A DNA stretch of 64,000 bases from an uncultured Aquimarina sp. GTDB lineage: Bacteria > Bacteroidota > Bacteroidia > Flavobacteriales > Flavobacteriaceae. Every line of letters begins with the position of its first letter. The stretch's first letter is position 1. The notes beneath the pieces were generated by a model. It was not told the DNA's origin. It did not search any database and was given only the letters and a program-made list of their open reading frames with translations. Below are positions 19,354 to 29,700 of the stretch, in pieces. The stretch spans positions 35,438 through 99,437 of the forward strand of contig CANMCO010000015.1 of the NCBI GenBank assembly GCA_947496355.1, written 5' to 3'. Position numbers and translations under genes: made by a program.

Positions 19354-21585
19354 ATGGCAGAAATTAGAATCGATAATGTATCACGAAGAAGTTTTATAAA
19401 AACTATGGGGTTGGCCACCGGAGGGCTCTTGCTCCAAGGCTCATATGTTTTTGCTAGCGATGACAAAAACCCACAGCAGATATCGCTTAATGCATTTATA
19501 AGGATAACACCAGATAATAAGGTCACCTTAATCGTTCATCAGGCAGAAATGGGACAAGGTGCGCAAACCACCTTGCCAGCAATTCTGGCCGATGAACTTG
19601 GTGCCAATTGGGATACGGTTATCATTGAGAACGGTCTTACCGATCCTGCATTCAAAAACCCAAAATTTAATCTACAATTTACAGGTAACGCAGAGAGTAT
19701 AAGGACCTTTCACGATATACTGCGCAATACTGCTGCCTCGGCTCGGGAAATGTTGAAGCAAGTAGCTGCAAAACGGTGGCAGGTCGATAGTGATTCCCTT
19801 AGGGCAGAAAACAGCTATATAGTGAACCAAAATGGTAAAAAAGCCCCTTTTGGTGATTTTGTTGAAGAAGCGATAAAGCTGGAACCTCCCAAGGAGGTAA
19901 CATTGAAAAAACCTTCCGAATGGAAGCTTACCGGTAACAAATCACTCCCCCGAGTGGATGTTCCTGCCAAAGTCAACGGTAGTGCAGTTTTTGGTATCGA
20001 TGTAGAAATTCCAAAAATGCTACATGCCGCCATTGCTATGTGCCCCTATTTTGGAGGGAGCATTCGAGAAATCAAAGAAAATGGTGTGAGGCAAATGAGT
20101 GGCTTCGTGGCCTTGGTTAGAATGCCCGTAGTGAATCCAATATTTTCCAATCCCCCAGAACATAACAAACGAGAAGGTGTAGCAATAGTGGCCGATACGT
20201 ATTGGAACGCCAGAAAATGTTTGGATACTTTAGAAATTAGCTATGACAAAGGTCCGAATGCAGGGATGGACAGTGAATCATTGCGTAAAATTTATGAGGA
20301 CACCATCAATGGTAGTACTAAATGGTTTGAGTCTGTAAAAGAGGGAGATGCCGAAGCCAAAATCAAAGATTCAAAAAACACTATCAAAGCTGAATATTAC
20401 AGTGCCTGGCAAAGTCATGCGCCTATGGAACCTATGAATGCCACCGCACATTTCAAAGGCGATACCATTGAGGTGTGGGCACCCACGCAAGGACAGGAGA
20501 TGGCGCAGATTGTACTCGCAAAGGAATTTGGAATACCTGTCGAGAAGATTATTGTTAACAGAACCTATTTAGGCGGAGGTTTCGGAAGAAGACTGTTGGC
20601 AGACTACATTTATCAAGCGGTTTTCCTTTCTAAGGAAGTAGGCCTACCGGTCAAAGTGCTGTGGACGCGGGAGGATGATATGCAACATGATTTTTATCGT
20701 CCCGGGACCATGCAAGAATTTCAGGCTTCCTTAAACGATGAGGGTCTTCCGGAGGCAATTTATACCAAACTGGTAAGCCCGTCCATTCTTCAGGTGGTAG
20801 TGAATGCCGATTACGTTTTTGAAGGTGAAGGCCCATCTTATCCAGAAGGAATAAAGGAAACTCCTTATCACTTCGAAAATAGGTTGCTGCATTCATACTT
20901 GTTAAGGATTCCTCCTCCGAGCTCGGTTTGGAGAAGTACTGGTTTTGGTACGAATGTATTTGCCCTGGAGAGCTTCATGGATGAACTGGCATATAAAAAA
21001 GGGGAAGACCCGATTACATTTCGCAAACGTTATATCACAGATGAAAGGTCTAGAGGTGTTTTGGATGCTGTTGCCAAGGCCTCTGGATGGTATACCGAGC
21101 GCAAAGATGGTCACTTTCTAGGAATAGCACTAACGCATTCATTCGAAACGTTTGCCGCTCAGGTAATCGAAATCTCAATAGACGACGCAGGTATTCTCGA
21201 TATCCATAAAATAACCACGGCTGTAGATTGCGGAACTGTATTAGACCCGGGTATCGCAAGCGCTTCAATAGAGAGCGGTATTGTTTGGGGATTGACCGCC
21301 GCTTTGACTTCAGAGATAAATTTCAAGGAAGGCCGGACCGTAGAAAGCAATTTTCACGACTTTAAAATTCTTGGGCTTCCAGAATTTGATATCGACATAG
21401 AAACAGTTTTTGTAAATAGTGGTGCCAAAATTGGCGGGGTAGCTGAATCTGGACCTATACCAGTGGCACCGGCATTGTGCAATGCTATTTTTGCCGCGAG
21501 TGGCAAGAGATACAGAACTTTACCATTAAAGAAACATAATATCTATACGAGATACGCTAGTGATTATGTTGTCAGAAATAACTAA
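19354..21585 (+). CDS. xanthine dehydrogenase family molybdopterin-binding subunit (IorB-like), Tat-exported
   Basis: ORF 743 aa; RRSFIKTMGLATGGLLL twin-arginine signal; VHQAEMGQGAQTTLPAILADEL; TYLGGGFGRRL. Confidence 0.92.
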   Translation: MAEIRIDNVSRRSFIKTMGLATGGLLLQGSYVFASDDKNPQQISLNAFIRITPDNKVTLIVHQAEMGQGAQTTLPAILADELGANWDTVIIENGLTDPAFKNPKFNLQFTGNAESIRTFHDILRNTAASAREMLKQVAAKRWQVDSDSLRAENSYIVNQNGKKAPFGDFVEEAIKLEPPKEVTLKKPSEWKLTGNKSLPRVDVPAKVNGSAVFGIDVEIPKMLHAAIAMCPYFGGSIREIKENGVRQMSGFVALVRMPVVNPIFSNPPEHNKREGVAIVADTYWNARKCLDTLEISYDKGPNAGMDSESLRKIYEDTINGSTKWFESVKEGDAEAKIKDSKNTIKAEYYSAWQSHAPMEPMNATAHFKGDTIEVWAPTQGQEMAQIVLAKEFGIPVEKIIVNRTYLGGGFGRRLLADYIYQAVFLSKEVGLPVKVLWTREDDMQHDFYRPGTMQEFQASLNDEGLPEAIYTKLVSPSILQVVVNADYVFEGEGPSYPEGIKETPYHFENRLLHSYLLRIPPPSSVWRSTGFGTNVFALESFMDELAYKKGEDPITFRKRYITDERSRGVLDAVAKASGWYTERKDGHFLGIALTHSFETFAAQVIEISIDDAGILDIHKITTAVDCGTVLDPGIASASIESGIVWGLTAALTSEINFKEGRTVESNFHDFKILGLPEFDIDIETVFVNSGAKIGGVAESGPIPVAPALCNAIFAASGKRYRTLPLKKHNIYTRYASDYVVRNN

Positions 21586-21598
21586 AAAACACAAGAAA

Positions 21599-22063
21599 AT
21601 GATAGAATTCAAGGTAAACGGAAAAAGCTACAGTGTAGATGATGATCCTGACACACCATTGCTTTGGGTGTTAAGGGACTCGATAGGATTAAAAGGCACC
21701 AAATTTAGTTGTGGTCGGTCGTTTTGTGGGGCCTGTTCCATACACGTTGATAACGAAGTGGTACGATCCTGTTCATTTCCCGTAAAATATGCTGAAGGAA
21801 AATCGATAACCACGATTGAAGGAATTGGAACAGAAGAAAAACCACACGTGGTGCAAAAAGCCTGGATTGAGGAACAAGTTCCGCAGTGCGGGTATTGTCA
21901 ATCAGGTTTTATAATGTCTGCGGTTCGTTTATTGGATATCAATCCCAACCCGACCGATGAAGACATAAACAATTCGATTACAAATCTTTGTCGATGCGGC
22001 ACGTATTATAGAGTGAGAAAAGCTATTCACCTGGCTTCAGAAATGAAAAAACAGTCGGAATAG
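21599..22063 (+). CDS. (2Fe-2S)-binding protein, small subunit of molybdenum hydroxylase (IorA-like)
   Basis: ORF; GTKFSCGRSFCGACSIHVD, PQCGYCQSGFIMSA, NLCRCGTY; start trimmed to 21599. Confidence 0.93.
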   Translation: MIEFKVNGKSYSVDDDPDTPLLWVLRDSIGLKGTKFSCGRSFCGACSIHVDNEVVRSCSFPVKYAEGKSITTIEGIGTEEKPHVVQKAWIEEQVPQCGYCQSGFIMSAVRLLDINPNPTDEDINNSITNLCRCGTYYRVRKAIHLASEMKKQSE

Positions 22064-22150
22064 AATAGTTAAATTAAGGTTCGTTGTTAGCTTTAATCTA
22101 TCTTCAAATGTGACTCATTTAACTTTTTAAAGTTGTGTTCCAGGATTGCT

Positions 22151-22801
22151 TTAATACATTTTGTTGGCCGTATTTCTTTCCTGACTAAGTTCCCAGAAAG
22201 CATTTGCAATAGCTGCTGGATTGTACTTAGCATCTTCCTCGGGAGTCTTAACCATACCATTGATTTGAAGTGACCCCACGAAGACCCCATCATCCTTGAG
22301 TGCCTCATTTAACTGATGTGCAATATGCTTGATTCCAGATTTCGATAATGATACCGTGCCGAATTCAACGCTTGGATAATCTGCAAAACCGCCACCAGTC
22401 AATAAGACAGCACCTTTGTTTTCCTTTAGTGTAGGAAGAATACTTTTAATACTTTCTATGGCATTAAAAACCCCAACCTTTAGGTCACCAATAACAGTAT
22501 TATATTTTGCTGTCAGTAAGGAATTTTGACTGAACTTCACTACATTATAATGCAAGATGTGAACAGGTGCTAAAGGCTTTTCAAGTTCTTTAATTGCCTT
22601 TTTAAGCTGCTTGCGCTTTCCAGCATCGGCAGTAGAAATAAACACCTTGATGCCTTCAGATTCTAATTCCGATTTGTACGTAGTAAGTTTCTCTTCATCT
22701 CTGCTAATCAGGCCAACTTCGTAGCCTTGACTACCAAATTTTCTAGCGACCTCAATTCCAATACCGGGTCCGGCACCTATAATAATTATTGACTTGCTCA
22801 T
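22151..22801 (-). CDS. SDR family NAD(P)-dependent oxidoreductase
   Basis: ORF 216 aa; IIIGAGPGIGIEVARKF. Confidence 0.85.
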   Translation of the reverse strand: MSKSIIIIGAGPGIGIEVARKFGSQGYEVGLISRDEEKLTTYKSELESEGIKVFISTADAGKRKQLKKAIKELEKPLAPVHILHYNVVKFSQNSLLTAKYNTVIGDLKVGVFNAIESIKSILPTLKENKGAVLLTGGGFADYPSVEFGTVSLSKSGIKHIAHQLNEALKDDGVFVGSLQINGMVKTPEEDAKYNPAAIANAFWELSQERNTANKMY

Positions 22802-22923
22802 TTTATATTTATTTAATTTAAAGTATCAGGTATTTATTATACCTTGAATTAACGCTCGAGTTGTTCCTGGCAAAAGCCACAACGAATTTTTCCAAATCTA
22901 CGTCGAAAACAGTATTTACCTTG

Positions 22924-24045
22924 TCAAATCATTTCAACTTTAGACAAAACTTTCATCTCCTTTATAGCGTCAAGAGTAAATTCTCGCTGTTGATCGTTTG
23001 TTGAATCTTCAGAATCGGTCAGGAAGCTTTTCAAATACGCTATAGTCCCTTCTATGCGTTCATCGAGATGCTTTTTAAGAACAATAGGGTCGCCTTCCCC
23101 GGTTTGATATGCTACAAGGGGTTCATCAACGATAGAATCAGATGAGTAGTCTCCTCGTATACGATAATCCTCTACAAGGGCAAACAAATTGTTTAGTTCA
23201 TCAGCTGCGCGGTCTTTTTCAGCACTTTGTCCCTCCTTTGAGGAGTTCACGGCCAGAAGGCGGTCGACCAAATCTGGCACTATTTGATACGCCTTATCTA
23301 ATATGAACGCATCAATTGCACCCCACAAGTCTCTAGACGGATTCTCTGCGGCATAAACAATGAGCTTACCAACTTCTTCAGGCTGAATGATAGGCAACGC
23401 CGGTTTGGGCACTTTTCCAATTTTACTTAGCCCAGTATTGTAGATTGGAGTGTTTGTACCATGGGGCATAACGTTCACCAAATTGATGGGGACATTTTCC
23501 TGAATAAATTCAATACGAAGCGAATTCATCATACCCTGCATACCAAATTTTGAGGCATTATATGAAGATGATAAAGGAATGGCCATTTGCCCCAGCATGG
23601 AAGAAACCAGAATAATGCTCGCACCATCTGCACCATTGGCCAGATTATCTTTCAGATGAGGTATCGCTGCCCATAGGGTCTTTGCCATACCCATTAAGTT
23701 AACATCTATGACACGCTGAAATTCTTCTACCGTGTGATCTTCAAAACGTGCCGTCACCCAAGATCCCGCCGTTGATACCCAGGTGTCAATTTTACCAAAT
23801 TTTTCCTCTGCAAATTTCCCCAATGCTTTCACCTGTTCAAAATCCAAAATATCTGCTACGAAATATGCTGCCGTACCCCCGTCTTTCCTGATTTCTTCCA
23901 CTAGAGACAAAAGGCCGTTTTTTCCTCTAGCCGATACAATGACCTTGGCCCCTTTGCCAGCAAGCATTTTTGCTGAAATTCTTCCAATACCGGAAGAAGC
24001 ACCCTGAACAATGACTACCTGTTCTTTTAGATTTTTCAATTTCAT
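22924..24045 (-). CDS. SDR family oxidoreductase with C-terminal extension
   Basis: ORF; VIVQGASSGIGRISAKML, NLMGMAKTL, SSSYNASKFGMQGMM; start trimmed to 24045. Confidence 0.88.
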   Translation of the reverse strand: MKLKNLKEQVVIVQGASSGIGRISAKMLAGKGAKVIVSARGKNGLLSLVEEIRKDGGTAAYFVADILDFEQVKALGKFAEEKFGKIDTWVSTAGSWVTARFEDHTVEEFQRVIDVNLMGMAKTLWAAIPHLKDNLANGADGASIILVSSMLGQMAIPLSSSYNASKFGMQGMMNSLRIEFIQENVPINLVNVMPHGTNTPIYNTGLSKIGKVPKPALPIIQPEEVGKLIVYAAENPSRDLWGAIDAFILDKAYQIVPDLVDRLLAVNSSKEGQSAEKDRAADELNNLFALVEDYRIRGDYSSDSIVDEPLVAYQTGEGDPIVLKKHLDERIEGTIAYLKSFLTDSEDSTNDQQREFTLDAIKEMKVLSKVEMI

Positions 24046-24152
24046 AATGTTGTATTTTAGATTAGTTTTACTCGATAATCGAGATTTAAATGCTACGAGG
24101 ATTGCCTCGAAATAAAAATTAGTTTCCAACCGATGGATTGCCCAGAGATAGT

Positions 24153-24470
24153 TTACTTCCTATTTTTCATTTTATGCTTTTCTTTAAACAGGTACTCCCA
24201 GCTTTGAAAAGGCCGTAACTCGTGAAATTCAGGTACCATTAGCCCTGCTTTGAGTATGGGCAATTCGTCATACGATTTTTTTGCTTCTTCCAGACTGGGG
24301 TATTCCAAAATCATCACTACCAATCCGGGAATTTCCGTGAGAAAAAATTGTCTTAAACGACCGCGCATATAATCGGCCCAGGCATAGTGCTCTTCGGCCT
24401 CCATCAATGGTAAAAGTTCCTTTTTTATATCAACTTCCGGTTTGACCCGCCATATCACTAAAATTTGCAT
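24153..24470 (-). CDS. dimeric alpha-beta barrel (YciI/muconolactone isomerase-like) protein
   Basis: ORF 105 aa; MQILVIWRVKPEVD...YPSLEEAKKSYDELPILKAGLM. Confidence 0.6.
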   Translation of the reverse strand: MQILVIWRVKPEVDIKKELLPLMEAEEHYAWADYMRGRLRQFFLTEIPGLVVMILEYPSLEEAKKSYDELPILKAGLMVPEFHELRPFQSWEYLFKEKHKMKNRK

Positions 24471-24723
24471 ACACTGATGTTTTGTTACTATTTATTTTAA
24501 AAGACAGAGCCCTATACTCTGATATACCAAAGTTGAAATTTGACGCTTACATTTATTTAATACTTTTCAGGGTTTTAGTATCAATTTTTCAGAAACCAGG
24601 CCGTTTATCACTACTCGCTTCCTACAGTCGTGAATCTCCTAGGCTCGCTACTTCGACATAGTTCATTCAATACAGGTTTACCGCTTCGCTCTCCCTCTGG
24701 TCGTGAATCTCATGGACTCGATA

Positions 24724-24756
24724 CTTCGACCAGGCTTGTCCTGAGCAAGGTCGAAG
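24724..24756. repeat. REP-like palindromic intergenic element
   Basis: CTTCGACC-AGGCTTGTCCTGAGCAA-GGTCGAAG in a non-coding stretch with a second related segment (GTCGTGAATCTC...CTTCGAC at about 24627-24657). Confidence 0.5.
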
Positions 24757-24885
24757 GGCTCAGCACAGGTTTCATGGAAGCATACCATAGGAAAAGTATA
24801 AGTCAATCCTCAAAAAGTAACACCACTGTGAACGTTCTGTTCGTTACCTTCATAAGGATTTATGAATGGTCTTTAATAGCATTTT

Positions 24886-25524
24886 ATGAAAAGAAGAAAG
24901 CTACTTTACATTGAGGCTTCAGTCAATAAGGAAAAATCGCGATCCATAGCCTTGGCGCAGTACTTTATAAGGAAATACAAAGAAAAATACACCACGGCTG
25001 AAATTGACACCTGGGACATCTGGAACTCATTGTTACCTGAAATAAAAAGCTATCGGCTAGAAGAATGGGACCAAGGTCCGGAGGGCGCTGGGCATAGCTA
25101 TTTTGATAAAGAAGCCTGGTATCACGCAGAAAAGTGTATTCATCGATTTATGGATGTTGATGATTATTTGATTGCCCTGCCCGTGTGGAATTTTGGCATA
25201 CCCTACCGGATGAAACACTTTATCGATATTATCACCCAACCTGGCCATACATTTTCTTATGATTTGAACACTAAACCAAAAGGATTATTCCTTGATAAAT
25301 CATGTACAGTTATTTTTTTTGATGTATCGTTGTTATCCAATCGATATTCTAGAGAACAAGAGAACCCTCAGGTTGCTCATATACTTCAATGGTTAAATTT
25401 TTTAGGATTTAAAAAAATCAATACCGTTTTCTTTGAACTTGATGTAAAAGATAAGGTGACATTCAACGCGAGACATACTAGCGCTGAAGGCGAAGTTGAT
25501 GTAATTTTACGTAAGCTAAAGTGA
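24886..25524 (+). CDS. flavodoxin-fold FMN-dependent NADH-azoreductase / quinone reductase
   Basis: ORF 212 aa; LLYIEASVNKEKSRSIALAQYF; LPVWNFGIPYRMKHFIDIITQPGHTFSYD. Confidence 0.88.
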   Translation: MKRRKLLYIEASVNKEKSRSIALAQYFIRKYKEKYTTAEIDTWDIWNSLLPEIKSYRLEEWDQGPEGAGHSYFDKEAWYHAEKCIHRFMDVDDYLIALPVWNFGIPYRMKHFIDIITQPGHTFSYDLNTKPKGLFLDKSCTVIFFDVSLLSNRYSREQENPQVAHILQWLNFLGFKKINTVFFELDVKDKVTFNARHTSAEGEVDVILRKLK

Positions 25525-25588
25525 TAAACTGAAACTGTTAGCATTGTATACGTTCTCAAGTCACCTCTTACATAAAGTCCCGAAAAGG

Positions 25589-26536
25589 TCAATATTTATC
25601 ACGATAAGCCTGAGGCGACATCCCCACAATTCGTTTAAAATAACGACTGAAATAAGAAGGGTTATCAAAGCCTAAGGAATAACAAATTTCTGAAATACTA
25701 GCTTTGGTATGTAGTAATTTGCATTTAGCGGCTAGAATATATCTTTCCATTATAAGCACCTTGGCGTTCTTGCCAAAACCTTTTTGTAAGTGTTGATTTA
25801 GTTGACCTGGTTCCATATTGAGGTCCTCAGCAAAATCGCTGACTCCATGCGCTTCAACAATTCCCTTGTTGTTTCCTTCAATAAAATACTCCTCCAGAAC
25901 TTCTGCAAATCGCTGACAAATCTGGGTCGATAGGTCATTTTTATGAAACTGCATTATCTCTTTTTTTGGATAGTTTTTTTTCAAAAGCAGCAATAGTTCG
26001 AGAGTCCATACCTGAACAAATTCATAACTTAATTCGTTTTTCTGCTTAAAGGCGCTATGAATTTTGTTTATCAAGTCTAATACTTCTCGATAATTATGTT
26101 CCCCAATATCAAAATCGACCTCTGTAACAGGAGATAAGAAAGGAAAACGTGCGTATAAGGTATCAGGAAAAACGATACGGGACAGGAAATCCTTAGAAAA
26201 CGCAATCATATAGCCATCAACCTGGTTTACCCCTTGCCAGGTTTTAATTTGCCCGGGACGTGATAAATATAAAGAGTGACCATTGAGATTAACTCTTTTT
26301 GTTTGATGTAACTTGACCAAGTTACCTTTGGAAAGTGCAAAAATCTTATAAAAGTCCTGCACATAGGTTCTAGGTAGCCTTTGATAATAAGTGTTAAACT
26401 GGCTAAGAGAGTCAGCAAACATGCCATTTTGCCCCCAGGGAAAATGTAGAGAATGCTGAATATATTTTTTACCGTGAAGGCACTCCACAAAATCTTCCAG
26501 GTTTAATTGTGGAATTATGGTTTCGTTTATTTTCAT
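25589..26536 (-). CDS. AraC family transcriptional regulator
   Basis: ORF 315 aa; C-terminal KLLHTKASISEICYSLGFDNPSYFSRYFKRIVGMSPQAYRDKY. Confidence 0.92.
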   Translation of the reverse strand: MKINETIIPQLNLEDFVECLHGKKYIQHSLHFPWGQNGMFADSLSQFNTYYQRLPRTYVQDFYKIFALSKGNLVKLHQTKRVNLNGHSLYLSRPGQIKTWQGVNQVDGYMIAFSKDFLSRIVFPDTLYARFPFLSPVTEVDFDIGEHNYREVLDLINKIHSAFKQKNELSYEFVQVWTLELLLLLKKNYPKKEIMQFHKNDLSTQICQRFAEVLEEYFIEGNNKGIVEAHGVSDFAEDLNMEPGQLNQHLQKGFGKNAKVLIMERYILAAKCKLLHTKASISEICYSLGFDNPSYFSRYFKRIVGMSPQAYRDKY

Positions 26537-26719
26537 ACCATTTCCTTGTCCAAACCTGTTCCAAAATTAAATTTTAATATAAATAGTTGATTTTCAGTAT
26601 ATTGAAATATAATTAGGTTGTCTTTTAAACGCTGTTTACAAAATATTTTAAAAATAATACGTGATTTTCACGAAATTTTTAGGAATTTAGAGGTTGTATA
26701 GAATCTATAGACCGTAAGG

Positions 26720-29700
26720 ATGAAAGACGCAAACGCCTATCAAGAAGCCATAGAAAAACTTAAAGAAGAAAAACGGCTCACCGAGAAGCTGCTTGGTATC
26801 AGTGAAGCTTTGGTAAATGCAAGCCAACGTGACCAACTTTTTCACATCATTGTCGAAAAAATAGGCAAGTTACTGCCCATGGATGACCTGGCTATCGTAA
26901 TTGTCAATGAAGATAAAACACAGTGGAAGGATATTTCCATTTCCAGAGGACTCAACCAAAAAAAAATAACCCAAGAATTAACTGAAGGAGGGTTTGATGT
27001 CTGGCTAGGTATGAACAGTCTCATCGAAAGGTTTCTCTCGTCTACGGAAATCATGACCATCGAGCACTACAGGAAGTTCAAGGATTTTCCATCAAAGTTT
27101 ACCCAAATTATGGAAGAGGACGGTCTAAAAGAATTCATCCATACCCCTTTGCGTATGGCCGACAAAGTATTCGGTGCACTGGTATTTGATACAAGAAAAT
27201 CTGGAACGTATGCTGAAAGGCACTTTTCTCTTTTTCAAGCCATTGCCGACCAACTCGCCGTAGCGGTAAGCAATGTGCTGGCTCAAGAGGAATTATTAAA
27301 ACGCCAAAAGCGTATTGAAGACTTACTGAAAATCAGTACTGCAGCTTCCAACATCCAGTCTCGAAGCGAACTGCTAAAAGTGATTTTCGAGACTATAAAA
27401 CCCGTATTTCCATTTGATACTGCAGGGCTCTTTATCATCGACCAAAAAAATGATGAGCATTATGAAATACTGGACAATATCGATATTTTAGGACAGCATG
27501 ACGCTACTCAGGTTGAAATAATCAATTCCAATCTTCTAGGCAGGTTTAAACATAAGGGTAGCGGAATTGAATATGTATCACGAAAGGGTGGTCCACATCT
27601 GTTCGACCTTAAAAAAGATGCTAAAAAATGGCCGCACCCACAAATAAATATAATGTTAGACAACGGGTTACGTCAGCTCATTGGCATAGGTCTAAAATCT
27701 GGAAGCGAAACTTTTGGGATGCTGTGTTTTAGTTCTAAAAAAGAAGATTTTTATTCTGAAAAAAACTTTTCGTTTTTCAAGGCAATATCAGAGCAAGTAG
27801 CTTTGGCGGTAAGCAATGTGCTAGCCAACGAACAACTGCTCGAAGAGAAGCGGTTTAAGGAAACCCTGCTCGGTATCAGTGAGGCAGTGGCTACTATTAA
27901 AAATAGAAGAGAACTTTTTGATATTATTTTTGAGCGTATAAACAAAGTGATACCGGTTGACGATGTTGCAATCGTCATTTTCAATGAAGACCGAACACTT
28001 TGGAGAGATTTAAGTGTTTCACCCGACTTCTCGGGCACACATTTCAACACACGACTCAACAAATTTGGCTATGACAAATGGCATGCCATGGACTCGCTTA
28101 CCAAAAAGATGATGGATAAAACAGGCATCCTCACCGATGAAGACTATTTTAAGCATGAGGACTTTGCTTTTGTTGAAATTTTGAAAGAAACGGGACTCAA
28201 AGAATTTATGTATACGCCATTAAAAACCGGGAATAACATCTTTGGTTTTCTTGTTTTAGACGCTAAAAAACGCCGTACTTATTCTAAAATAGACTTCCCA
28301 CTCTTCCAGGCCATAGCCGACCAATTGGCCGTAGCGGTAAGCAACGTGCTGGCCAACGAACAACTGCTCGAGGAGAAACAGCTCACCGAAAAGCTACTAG
28401 GTATCAGTGAAGCTTTGGTGAACGTAAGCCAACGTGACCAACTCTTTCACGTTATTGTTGAAAAAATAGGAAAGTTGCTGCCTATGGATGATTTGGCCGT
28501 GGTTATCGTGAACGAAGACAAATCCGAATGGAAAGATATCTCTTTGGAAAGAGCTTTTGGCAAGGTGGCATTGACCGGCCTTAAGGACTTTCACCATTGG
28601 CAACCAATGAACAGTCTAGTTGAACACCAGCTATTGTCAACTGAGATATTGACTGTTGAAGACTATAAAAAGTTCAGAGACTTTCCCTCGGAATTTCTGG
28701 AGGTATTGGAAGACGAGGGATTACAGGAATTTATCCACACCCCTCTGCGAATGGCCGATGAACCCTATGGTTTTTTGGTATTCGACTCAAAGAAGGAAGG
28801 CACCTACTCTGAAAAAGACTTCCCCCTCTTCCAGGCCATTGCCGACCAGTTGGCCGTGGCGGTGAGCAACGTACTGGCCAATGAGGCGCTCATCGAAGAA
28901 AAACAGTTTAAGGAAACTTTGCTCATTATAAGTGAAGCCGTAGCAAGCATTAAAGATAGAAAAGAGTTGTTTGAAGTTATCTTCGAACGAATTAAGCCAA
29001 TCTTCAATTTTTATGATATTGGCCTTTTTGTCTTGAACGATTCTGAAAAAAAGCTTTATGACTGGTCGGTTCGATACGGTCTTACGCTTGATTCAGAAGG
29101 TACCGAAGCAATGACGGAAGATGCAGAGAGTTACGCTGAACTTGATGTGTCAGAGGGGTCCTTCCTAGAATGGGTATTAACAACAGGTGAAACAGGCTGT
29201 TATGTGATTAATCTGTCCGAGCAGGCACAAACCTTCCCCATATTTGAGCAAACAAAACTTATACTGGATTATGGTTATCAAGACTGCTTAATAAGTCTAC
29301 TAAAAAACCAAGGAAAAACCATTGGCTTTTTGTGTCTTAATTCCCTTGAAAAAGACTTTTTCAAAAAAGAACAGTTCCCCCTCTTCCAGGCCATTGCCGA
29401 CCAGTTGTCTGTAGCGGTTAAAAATGTATTGGCTTCCGAGGAAGTTCTTCTTCAAAAAGAGAAAGTAGAAAACCTTTTAAGTATTAGCAATACCATTTCT
29501 ACCATTGCCAGTGGGGCTGATTTAATAAGGCTGATTTTGACAGACCTGAAAAGATTTTTTCCTTTTGATGACGCGGGTCTCTTTGTCTATGACTTTGCAG
29601 CCAAAAAGGAGCGTGATCTGGTAGTTGACTATAATTTTAATATGGGTTTTTCCAAAACACTCTATGATGAAGGTCTCTCAGGGTGGATGCCCATATCGGA

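Noticed and set aside
18916-21813. Numerous minus-strand ORFs opposite the cytochrome/IorAB genes
   Set aside because: Fully antisense to strongly supported coding genes with domain signatures.
24630-24914. ORF 24630-24914 (94 aa)
   Set aside because: Lies over a REP-like intergenic repeat and has no recognisable domain; likely spurious.
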